In this document: positions 54,571 through 64,000 of the stretch, one piece after another | How positions within the stretch are numbered: position 1 is the stretch's first letter | Layout of the letters: the number at the start of each line of letters is the position of its first letter | Program-made: the position numbers and the translations under genes | Origin: Notospermus geniculatus | Lineage: Eukaryota; Nemertea; Pilidiophora; Heteronemertea; Lineidae | Length of the DNA: 64,000 bases | Assembly: GCA_002633025.1 (NCBI GenBank) | Contig: NMRB01000601.1 | Coordinates: 187,209-251,208 of the forward strand | Direction of reading: 5' to 3' | The notes under the pieces: generated by a model | Databases searched by the model: none | Told to the model about the DNA's origin: nothing | The model's input: only the letters and a program-made list of their open reading frames with translations

Positions 54571-57240
54571 TACCATATTGCTCATGCATTAATTCCTCAA
54601 GTTGAGTCAACTAATAAGTGTGAAAGCGGAGCCCCCTATGACATGAAGAGTGGATCTGACGGGGAATCGAACCCGCAACATTGTAGGTGGCAGGCGCCGA
54701 CTATGCATTTCCACCACGTCGCAAACATGGCATTTGAAACATGAATCAATCCGACGTACGGAATTGGCACTTGACTATTGTTATCGCAGTTGTAGTTGGT
54801 GCTTACAATTGTGATGGAAGTGTGCCTCATCCCCTATCCCAATCCAATTACTATTGCCCCGAAAGGGTTCTGGCAAAGAGATGGGAAATTCTCAGCCACT
54901 TAAAGCCGAAATCTATTCGACTCGGCGCCATGATACACCACTTATTGTCATAGGTTGCCACTTTAGTCTGCGATACCGTGTGATAATTCAATTATATCGC
55001 ATTGCGACAATGCTTTTCACTGTGGAACTGTGAAGCCAGCATTTTTTTTCAAATTTCAACTGGTCATTTTGAGGTTGGTCGCCTGATGGAGAATTACATG
55101 GATCAAATACAAAGGTAAAATTAGTAAATAGCTAGGCCTTTTCAGAATAGATCCGGTGGAATAAAAATAATAATGCATGAAACCACGTGTCATTGCATAA
55201 TGTTAATTAGGCAGCAGCATATATTTCTCCGTTCATTCCTGTTCATTTTTTATGAGAAACAACTGTGTGGCTTGAAGCAGGCAGCTGCAGAAAATACACG
55301 AATACCACTTGAAATAAAATTTTAAACATTCCTAATAGTCTAATCCATACGAAAATCAATTGTTTATGGCATTTCCTACGTAACAAAGGCTTTCAATCCT
55401 CGGTTTGAACAACTTCAATTTGCCAAAATTCCTGATCGAATGATTTTGTCAGTCAAATATTTCCTCTTGTATTTCATAACAGATGTAGTTGAACAACAAA
55501 GAATTTATAACCGCCACTTAATGTTGATAAGTATGTTCCAGTGACGCATTGGCATTCACTTCATTTTTCCAAAAGCAATTTGAAATATATGGCCTCGCCG
55601 ATCGTCAGATATTAATGTGTAATTACAACCGATTAATGTATATTTGAAAAATTTGTTTATATTATATTTTTTATTATTTTTTATTTTTATTTTTATTATT
55701 TATTGTATACAGGTATAAGCGATTATTTGTATATTCGAATTTTATTTACTAGTATGTTTTTATTTTTTTATTCATTTATCATAATGTCCATTTTCAGATT
55801 CTTTGAGAATTCAAAAAGAATTGGATTTGAATTGAAAAAAGCTTATTGTGATTTTCACTGCATACCAGTGACAATTTCATGAAAACTTCTATAAAATACA
55901 GCCGCCTTGCAAGTATTTTTACACATTTCTAAATTCGAAAAAATTGGCCTTAGCACTGAAAGAGTTAAGTATCGAATAATTTCAGACCAACAATGTTACG
56001 CAATCTACCCATCAAAATTTGGCGGCCAGTGGCAGATCTTGATAAATCACGGAATATTAAAGATTTAATGCAAAATCAACGCAATTAAACCAGGATTAGT
56101 TCGAATCAGATGAAAGGATTTAAGATAATCGACTTAATTTAGAATCTTGACGTTATAAGCAGGTGTCGGTTTGATCGGACATTTTAACTTCTCATCACGT
56201 GCAATAGATTTATTCTACATTACACATAACCGCCAAAATGAAATGCAACAACCGTTTAAATAGATTATGCCACTCAAATACCGCCTAAAACGGCTTAATG
56301 GGTTTTTGAATTGAGAGGCGGATAGTCACGTTTTTGTGATTGTGCAGATGACCAAGTTCCTTTCACAATAGTAAAAGCATCATCTTTATTTTCTCAAGCC
56401 TGTTTGTTCGCGCTGAATACCTCCTATCAAATCTTAATTTTCGTGCAATCGAGCCCGACGATGGTGGAGTCACCGACAATGGGATGATCGGGGCTCGGTT
56501 GATGACAGTCGCGTAGGATATAAGGCAAATAGACTTAATCGTAACAGGAGCTCGCGGCTGAGAGGTCCAACCAAACAAGCAATATCCGAGCTAAGAGAGA
56601 ATGTTTTCAATTACGGTTATTCGTGAAATAGTCTGTACACGGAGTGAAGGGCTTTCGTCTTGATTAAGACACGAATTACTCAGATTAGAAACACTAGGCC
56701 GGTTTGTCAATATGCCGACGAAAAAGGCTTTGTCGTTTGAAATCGTACTCGATTACAAGTTCGTGCGGTTCGGGAACATCAGCCGAATCTGTGCCGAACG
56801 ACTCCCCCGAAACTGGTCTATTTTGGCTGGGTCGGTGCATATAAACAATTCGTCAAAGGATATCGGTTGTGCCCCTATTCCTCTGTCGAAAAATGGCGAT
56901 TTAGTCACGGTAGTGGTGTCAGTTGTGGCCTTTTGGTTCGCGGTGACTTCCTCACCACTTGAAAACATCAGCACTACGAAATCAACTCCTCTAAAGTGGC
57001 GGTTACAACATACGTAGGCCTATACATGGATTAATCCCAAGGCTTGCTTCTTTTACTATGACACCGAGGGCAAACTTATCCCCCAAGTTTTCAGATTAAG
57101 GATAACGGAGCACACAGCACACACACGAGAGGATGACGACTTCTCTTGAGTGTCTATGTAAAAAGAGACTTCTATTCATCACCATTCTTCAAATCATTGA
57201 ATATAAATCTTAATCCATTTTCCTTATTTCCTCTCTTCAG
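54571..57240. other. AT-rich sequence upstream of Dmbx; presumed 5' intron or regulatory region
   Basis: Low-complexity TTTTTATT tracts lie around 55640-55780. An apparent 101-codon frame (56712-57014) overlaps open frames on the other strand and has no recognised domain. No exon with a homologue is recognised. Because Dmbx needs an upstream UTR exon, part of this is probably intron. Confidence 0.5.
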
Positions 57241-57255
57241 ATCTCAAATATCACA

Positions 57256-59460
57256 ATGCAGCATTACCGGAACTACATCCTGCCTCCACCGGCCCACATG
57301 CCCACCCCAAACATCTCGGGACAATCCGCGCTCGGCGCTCTCCAATCGGCACTCCCGAATGGGATCATGACTGCAGCAGCTGCTAATCCCTACATGCACC
57401 CAGGATCGTCAGTGACTCTGGCCGAAAGACTGGCAGGTAGGTAAACATTTGAACGAGATGGCGTGCTCGGGCATAACTCAGAATCAGAGCCATTGTCCTA
57501 CACGGTATCCGCCACGCGTACCACGAATTAACGAGAAATGACCACAATCGCCAGAGATTAGTCTGGTAGATGCATATTCATGCATATACATAACATACAC
57601 TCGATGTAACCCCGCTGTCGGAGAATATGTCACTATGTATTTGTCTGAGGTAAAAGAGGTTTGGTATCCTCCCAGAGCAAAGGTTTTTACCTCGCTCCTC
57701 TTCATCCATTCACACATCAAGTAATGAAGATGAGCGACACCAAATCCCTGTTACTGGAGGATGTGGTAATGGATGTTGGCTTCCAATTGGTCAAACAATG
57801 GTTAAAAGTGCCACAAATGAATTACATGACTTCACCTCATTATTCATTGCTGACTTTTAATTCCAATAACCTATACTTCCAGACATCATTTTGGAAGCTC
57901 GTTACGGCGTTCACCGGAAGCAAAGACGGAGCAGGACTGCGTTTACCAACCAACAACTTGCCGCGCTGGAGAAGACTTTCTCCAAGACACACTATCCTGA
58001 CGTGGTGATGCGGGAGAGACTGGCAATGATGACCAACCTACCTGAGGCCAGGATTCAGGTAAGTACATGTACATCTCAAGAAATCTAGGAATCCGTTACT
58101 AACACGATGTCAAGAGTTGCCCACGCCAACTTGCGCCTGAAGGGACATTACGGTAATATGACAGTATTTTCTTCCTCAGGTTTGGTTCAAGAATCGCCGC
58201 GCCAAATACCGTAAGAAGCAGAAGGCAATAAGACATGAACAACTAAATAAGGCAGTGTCGAGTAGTGGTGGTGGTACAAGTGCAGAGAGCAAGGTCGAAG
58301 AATCTGATGGGTCCAAGTCCGGTTCTGAACAAGGCGACGAAGACCAGAATGACGAGGAGGACGGGTCGGTTCAAGCAACTGGCGGATCTGTGGACACTGC
58401 GGACGAGACCAGGCAGGAGAATGCGTCGGCTGGTGAGTATACCGTTGCGTCAGAGTCATGGATTGCGTCACATCAGCTTGTTTCAGATCGAGGTTGTGGT
58501 TGCGATTTCGGCGGAAGTGCGCAGATCTGCGAATTCGAGATTCGTCTATAGGAAGGATAAAATAGGCTGCAAGAAGACCTAAACGTTGTCATTCTCAGAG
58601 ATCGGTTCAGAAGCTGGCGACTTCATTGATTCGATGGTGTTTCTTATTCTGAACATATTTCTCAAATCCTGATCGTTCCAGAGCTGCCAAATGCCAGTGA
58701 AAGTAAACAAGATCAAACGGAAGATAAGAGCTCGAGTGACTCCGGCCGGGATGGTATCTGGAGGATAGAAAGTTTGCTTGGAGACAAATACAAAGGTAAA
58801 ATTGCATTCATATCTACAGACACCAAATAGAAGCCTGCATTGTCAATTTCAACAAGACGTATTCAATAGCACATTCAGTACATACTGCGGTCGCGGAGTT
58901 ACATTTTTTTGATATAATAGACATATGGCGTAGTCCTACTGACTTTATAAGTCTTTCACGAATATCTGCCCAGATGCCAAAAATCCTACCACTGCATTCA
59001 ATACTGTTGTCAAGGCAAACCTAATCCTCACATTCTATTTTAAATTTCAGATCGCTCATCACCAACAAGACCAGCACAAGTCGGCCTCCTTCGCGCGCCG
59101 CCATATTGGACACCAGGGATGTTACCATTACGTCATCAAGATGTCGGCCTCAATTTCAATCCCGGGGAATTACCTCAACTGCCGCTGCCGTATCACCCGA
59201 TGTGTTCAAATCCAGCCGCAGCACTACAGTATTCCACGCAAATGCAGCAATACGCGTGGCAACATTTCTATGCTCAAATGCAGCCCCATCTATATTCTTC
59301 TGCCCGCGTAAAGACATCCAGTGACTCGTCAAGTGGCGAAAGTGGAACTCTTACATGTACCTCAAGTGAAATGAAGGATGACGCACTGAGTACAAGCATC
59401 GAAAACCTGCGCATGCGTGCGAGGCAGCACGAAGCTTCGATGTCGAAAAATGATAATTAA
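57256..59460 (+). CDS. dmbx1: Dmbx-type paired-like homeobox transcription factor, complete
   Basis: Five coding exons: 57256-57436, 57883-58058, 58180-58432, 58682-58795 and 59051-59460 (stop TAA), all GT-AG and in phase, giving 377 aa. The start [16 protein letters not shown] matches the conserved MQHY opening of Dmbx proteins. SVTLAERLA directly followed by DIILEARYG and [11 protein letters not shown] is diagnostic of the Dmbx family. The homeodomain spans about residues 74-133, with Lys at position 50 ([13 protein letters not shown]), so it should bind TAATCC-type sites. After it come an acidic Ser/Glu-rich stretch, a short conserved [11 protein letters not shown] segment and a C-terminal OAR motif ([15 protein letters not shown]). 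In vertebrates Dmbx1 represses transcription in developing midbrain and diencephalon; the role here is inferred from family. The start codon is 15 bases into its exon, so an upstream non-coding exon is expected. Confidence 0.96.
57662..57765. repeat. Diverged CATCCTCCCACA-family MITE in Dmbx intron 1
   Basis: 'tacctcgctcctcttcat' pairs with 'atgaagatgagcgac', and the outer 'tatcctcccagag' pairs with 'tactggaggatg'. Same family as 24690-24803. Confidence 0.65.
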
Positions 59461-59842
59461 CATTCAAACTAATATAGTCAGAAATCTATGACTCTCCAGT
59501 GATCAACACAAAAAAAACATTTTGAAAAAATTTTGGTTTTTCGCACGATTGTTGTTCTTATTTCGATGAATTTCTTAAATATTTAAATTCCTTAATTGTC
59601 GTACATGTACGTAGGACAAACCTTGTGTTTTACTCGGGTTACCTGTACCTCATCAAAGACGGGTAAATCACAAAACAATCTGTATTTTGTGAATTGGTAC
59701 GATTATTTTCTGGGGTTTTCCTTTCCCGCGATGTAACGGGTCAGGCCTACCCGTTTTTCCTCGTTTTGGTGTTATACATGTACGTACCTGTATATTTATT
59801 ATGATACCGACATTCGTTGAAAATTGGCGTAACAGATGTCTG

Positions 59843-59848
59843 AATAAA
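59843..59848 (+). terminator. AATAAA polyadenylation signal of Dmbx
   Basis: Exact hexamer 383 bp after the stop. On the opposite strand an AATAAA (TTTATT at 59795-59800) could serve the convergent death-domain gene, so the two 3' UTRs may overlap. Confidence 0.5.
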
Positions 59849-59984
59849 TGACATTATTACACAATTGCATTGTTCATCTACTTTTACTTCAATGTTTCAT
59901 TTTGATAATCCTATTCTTTGAATTCATCACCAAGCGGATGATATGGTAACTAATGGTAATGCTAATGCGGATGGTAATGTTTCC

Positions 59985-60235
59985 TTTCAAGAGTAATGGT
60001 GATGCGAATGGTAATGTTTCCTTTCAAGAGTAATGGTGATGCGGATGGTAATGTTTCCTTTCAAGAGTAATGGTGATGCGAATGGTAATGTTTCCTTTCA
60101 AGAGTAATGGTGATGCGGATGGTAATGTTTCCTTTCAAGAGTAATGGTGATGCGAATGGTAATGTTTCCTCACAAGAATAATGGTGATGCGAATGGTAAT
60201 ATTGGTAATGTTTCCTTCTAATGGTAATGCGAATG
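59985..60235. repeat. 37-bp minisatellite with 74-bp higher-order unit
   Basis: Six to seven units of 'ggtaatgtttcctttcaaga' plus 'gtaatggtgatgcgaat'. Successive units alternate between 'gatgcgaatgg' and 'gatgcggatgg'. It separates the 3' ends of two convergent genes. Confidence 0.9.
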
Positions 60236-60334
60236 GTTGTGCTTTCAATGTTTATCAAACTGGTCGTCCGTCCGGACATGCCGATTATGGGCTGAAAATG
60301 AACATCTCGTCATGAACTTTGCTTTTGATGAAGT

Positions 60335-62917
60335 TTACTGAAGTTGATACTGAATCCGCCTAGTACCGTACATGCGGACAAGACTTCCGAAATTGTCTAT
60401 GACGGCAATGTCGTTGTCTTCTTCAAATACTGCAAAGGTCTTTAATCCGTTGATGCCGTCTTCTTCATTGAGGATGGGCCGACTGTTCTTCGTGTCAAAC
60501 GTACGGTTTGAACCGTCACCGACGAAGGGAATTTGAATCAGCGTGTCCCTGTAACTGTTACTGACGATCACACCATCTTTTGAGGTACGAACGCAATAGA
60601 GGTCGGTGCTATCGACGACTGCATGACAGACGTACGTTGAGGAAAGCTGCGACTGAAATCCAAAAAGAAACAAACGACCGTCATCGGTCATGGCGACGAT
60701 CTCCTGATTCGCAGTGATTGCAATGTCGGAGTAGTTATTGGTGACACCAGCCACAGCGTTCGGTAAAAACAACGAGAATGTCTTTGCCCCGTCCTTGTCG
60801 GTCTTTATATTGGCCCTGTACGTCACAATACTCCCCTTGTTGATGTTGGTGTTCCAGAAGGCGATGGCAGCCCGGGAGTCTCTCAAAGCGATGCATTTCG
60901 GTTGATGCCGGAATCGAAACTGACCAGCTGGCTTGCCTTTCACAGTAAAAAACATCAGGCAACGGTCACCAACATCCAAAACAATTATCACATTCCCATA
61001 AGTGGCAATGCCGCCAAGTTTTGACTTTCTAGCTTGTGGCACTTTGAACACGCGGCGAAAGGCAAAACGCTTGCCGTCGAATATTCTTTGACATTCGTGG
61101 ACCTCGATTTGAGAGTTGGCCTTGTCTAGGAGAACGATGTGACCTTCCTGAAGAAAGCAGATGCCGCCATATCTTGGCTCTCGCTTGTATTGTTTTATCG
61201 GCGATAATACCGAAGCAATGTAGTTGTATTCAAAAATTCTGACTGGGTTCTCTTCTTCTGGTGGCGATGCTTCAGGAAACCCGGACGTCTTGAAGGAGAC
61301 GGGCGTAGCGACCACACTGTACGTTAGCATTGGTGGCATCTGGTTGGCAGTGCCATCAATACTCGGAGCCGGCCGCACAGAACTCTCCGCACTTTTCACC
61401 CGCGGGACGATCGTACCGAAGTCTCCGCGTATTTTCTCTGTTGGAATTGTAAGAAGTTGCTTATTGGGCGTTAATTTTGGTGAGAGCAGTGGTGGGTCGA
61501 TTGGCAGTTTCTGGCTCAAACCTGTAACAAAAATGACAAAGTCAGTGCGATAGAGGTTACACTTCAACCTCACCATAAGGGGAGGGGCCAATGAATGTCG
61601 ATCTCAGTGTGTAATTTTCCTGCTGCAGGTGCACTATTTCCCCGGTCCTGATCAAGATCTTGCTTATGACTTTGGGACGAAAGTCGGAGTAGAGTCTTCT
61701 ATTCAGAAAGAAAGAATTCGGAGTCCTGCAATACAGGCCTACATACTTGACTTGTCGAGCCTCAGCATGGGTAGAGATCGTCTCATCGGCTCGAATTCTT
61801 CGTCGGCCCGAGCCATAAATCTCACTGCATCTCCCCTCTGTACCCTTCCGCTACTATCGTCAATAATGATTTCCGATACAGACTTGGGTTTCTGGTAACT
61901 TTTGACCATGTCTGAAAAAGAAGTAGTCGGCAGAACTTCATTCAAGGGAAAAACACCTACCATCGTCGTGTATGGAATTTATTTCTATCGGCAGCACCAA
62001 CTACCGGTAGACTTAGACAGTATCTGATTAACGCCCTGCATCTTGCTCTGACGAGGGTTTCAAATCACTCCTATTACCCATACTGAAGGGAGTGTAATCA
62101 AAGGGCGAACGTATCCTTGTATTCGGAACTCTCTCAGTGGCATAGAACAATGGGATTGGCGTTCGCGTTGGCGTTTCGGGAGCTTGGCGAAAACTCTCTA
62201 ATCTTACCAATTACGTCCGTCAGATTCATCTCCTGGAGTACCTTTATCAGGTCTTCTAATGAAACCTCTCCCATGTATAGTTCCTGCCAGTAAACCAAAG
62301 CCTGGTAGACGACCTCTGCTGGCCGCTTGTGTCTGTGTAAGTTGACGACATCTTGGATCTCTGTTTGTGAGACACCGAGCTTCTTCAGTACCGTTCTCCA
62401 GTGATTGGTCAGTAGGGGTGCGGCGGCAGCCAAGGCTTTAAGCCGATCTGGAGAGAAATGAATTCAGGAATAAAATTTACATGTACGACACGTGCATTCC
62501 TTTTATGCAAATATTCCACTCTGTCGTCATACATTCAGGCAGGGTTGAGGTCAGCACAAGGTGAACTTCCTCAATGAATATCTTCATGCTCTACGGCGCT
62601 TCGCAAGAGCGTTCTCTCTGTGGACAAATCAACCATGGATAACAATGGACAGTCGTTTGTATCATCGGTCTCAGTATAGTCCTGTGGAAACCAACGATGG
62701 TGAATTGCCTGTAGAGAGCCAACTCACACGTCGACAAAATCATATATATCCATCCATAAAAGGATGAACAAACCGATGGAACCTCCACAGCTTCCTTCTG
62801 GGCTCTGGAGTGCCAAACACTGCTGCAAAGGCATTTACAGCCACTACGCAGGCCTAATCGATAATTTTTTGAATTTTTTATGACCCTGGACCTACCATCC
62901 CTTTCAATTTGTGACAT
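60335..62917 (-). CDS. Death-domain protein with C-terminal beta-propeller (NHL-like) region, complete
   Basis: Minus-strand exons 62917-62896, 62447-62208, 61911-61747 and 61521-60335. GT-AG borders and phases (1, 1, 1) agree, giving 537 aa. Start: MSQIERD in a tiny exon, joining DRLKALAAAAPLLTNHW. Residues 8-88 form a death domain: NHWRTVLKKLGVSQTEI, then a helix with QALVYWQE and LEDLIKVLQEMNLTDVI, with the family tryptophans (W25 and W53 region) in place. Residues about 90-235 are a Pro/Ser/Thr-rich linker. Residues about 240-537 are repeated beta-strand blades of the type GGICFLQEGHIVLLDKAN, LGGIATYGNVIIVLDVGDR, SDIAITANQEIVAMTDDGRL and KTFAVFEEDNDIAVIDNFGS, like NHL/TRIM propellers. No RING, B-box, kinase or membrane segment is seen. 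Probably a cytoplasmic adaptor or sensor in death or innate-immune signalling (inference). The start is less certain than the rest: the exon is open 24 bases further upstream. Confidence 0.85.
62104..62196. repeat. GAGTTTTCGC-family MITE, copy 6 (5'-truncated), 11 bp from a splice donor
   Basis: Retains the interior 'catagaacaatgggattgg' and the right arm 'gttcgcgttggcgtttcggg' ending GGCGAAAACTC. It lies in the intron immediately after the death-domain exon (exon edge 62208). Confidence 0.75.
62660..62740. repeat. Fragment of the GAGAGTTTTCTCG repeat family
   Basis: 'ggaaaccaacgatggtgaat' and 'gagagccaactcacacg' are the inverse of words at 34920-34975 and 25575-25640. It lies in the first intron of the death-domain gene. 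Confidence 0.55.
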
Positions 62918-64000
62918 TCCTCTTGCAACGAAGGGAGACCTCTGAAAACCTGAAAACAGATTTACGGTGTTTTAAGTGAGAGTGCTTTGGAACCCGGCAT
63001 TACGAAATCCATACGATGACTGGCGCAAAACCAGAGCAAAAAAAATATAAGCTAAATAAGGCCTGTGGGGTTTTGCTGGTAAGCATCATGAAATATTCGA
63101 TGATCGAGGTTTCAGAGCGTACTTGGGCTATTGAATTGAAAATACAATGGCGACATCTTCCGTCAGTTGCATCAAGAAACGGAACCTGTAACTACAAAGC
63201 ATTTCAAGCCCTGCAGACTAGACTTCAATATAACCCCACCAGAACCTTTTTCTATTGCCTGTTTCCTAGGGTTTCACTGGAAACACAGCACTTACCTTTC
63301 AGTTCCTAAGATCTCGTTCGACAAATCAACTTCATAAACAGAAAATATTTACTTCACAACTTCAACAAACGTTCGACCCGTCAGGTAGGCCTATACAGTT
63401 AGCCAACGAACTATAAATGGCAATCACGAACACATGAATTTAAAAAGGCAATATTTATTTAGGAATGGAACTTTAATGTCAAACTTAGCATCAATTGAAT
63501 AAATTTGTTACAAAGAAGGATTTCAATGGATGGTAGATCTGGTAAAAGGAACGTTGTTCCAGTTGAAATTCCCCTTTCAATTTCTTTTCACCTGTATTGT
63601 TGATTCGGGTCAATCTATTAAGCGATATATTCTAACGGTAAACTGTTGATTTTAATATTATTGACCCCTTGTTTAGTGGGTATGTGACTTCGAATGTGCT
63701 GTTCTTTGTATGATTTTATAACGTTACTTCCTTCGCAAGAGCCCGATCCACACACACGGTCAATTTTTGATCAGGTAAGATGCCTGTATGCCTTAGTCAT
63801 ACGCCAGGAGTGGGAGCTAAATGCACCAATGAGTAAAAACACCGCAATGAAAGCACATTTCATACAGCTATATAGTAGTTCTGTTTATATATTAGTATTT
63901 CTCATTGCATGCAGTAATTCGCAAATTGCACGCAGAAAGAAAAAGAAACTTACATATTAATAATGCTACTAATGTACCAGGCCTAGTATTTGCTTTGATC
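62918..64000. other. Upstream region of the death-domain gene; no firm gene
   Basis: On the minus strand a possible small exon (63330-63297, donor gtaagt) could be 5' UTR. On the plus strand a frame ends LPSQEPDPHTRSIFDQ at a good donor (cag|gtaaga, 63774/63775), which may be an exon of a gene continuing beyond the window. Neither has a recognised family. Confidence 0.3.

Noticed and set aside
56712-57017. 101-codon plus-strand frame upstream of Dmbx
   Set aside because: No domain and an equally open frame on the other strand; no junction links it to Dmbx exon 1 in frame.
58187-58471. 94-codon minus-strand frame
   Set aside because: Antisense to Dmbx exon 3.
61224-61553. 109-codon plus-strand frame
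   Set aside because: Antisense shadow of the propeller exon of the death-domain gene.

Overview
The window is nuclear DNA from an animal. Genes are split by GT-AG introns of roughly 0.1-4 kb and separated by many short palindromic transposon remnants (MITE/foldback type). The gene set (a Dmbx-type paired-like homeobox gene, peptide-type rhodopsin-family GPCRs, a membrane M1 aminopeptidase and a death-domain protein) is bilaterian. The very frequent short words TACATGTA and TAGGCCTAC, together with dense MITEs, remind me of marine invertebrate deuterostomes (echinoderm, hemichordate or amphioxus). That placement is inference only; there is no species-diagnostic sequence.

Layout. 1-6.7 kb: repeat-rich, with no firm gene. 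6.7-11.6 kb (+): the 3' two exons of a class A peptide GPCR, from extracellular loop 1/TM3 to the C-terminus. 13.2-15.1 kb (-): a complete three-exon class A GPCR of 360 aa, convergent with the first. 16.4-45.1 kb (+): an M1 aminopeptidase (APN-like). One copy of each of its 19 exons joins in perfect phase to give 939 aa, but exons 2-11 are present twice (blocks A and A'), part of exon 7 plus exon 8 a third time, and exons 13-19 twice (C and C'). The copies are nearly identical in exons and differ mainly by transposon presence or absence. Reading straight through both blocks breaks the frame, so the array is either an assembly of two haplotypes laid end to end or a very recent partial duplication. 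45-57 kb: mostly repeats, including two diverged tandem duplications and a perfect 160-bp palindrome. 57.2-59.9 kb (+): complete Dmbx homologue (five coding exons, 377 aa, K50 homeodomain, OAR tail). 60.3-62.9 kb (-): complete four-exon gene for a 537-aa protein with an N-terminal death domain, a proline/serine-rich linker and a C-terminal beta-propeller-like (NHL-like) region. This architecture is the most unusual protein here. 62.9-64 kb: nothing firm.

The genes are not a pathway. The useful biology is (1) the exon-block duplication, which gives filled and empty sites for several MITE families, (2) the death-domain/propeller protein, (3) a GAMEH instead of GAMEN exopeptidase motif in the aminopeptidase, and (4) one MITE family whose copies repeatedly sit 11-24 bp downstream of splice donors.
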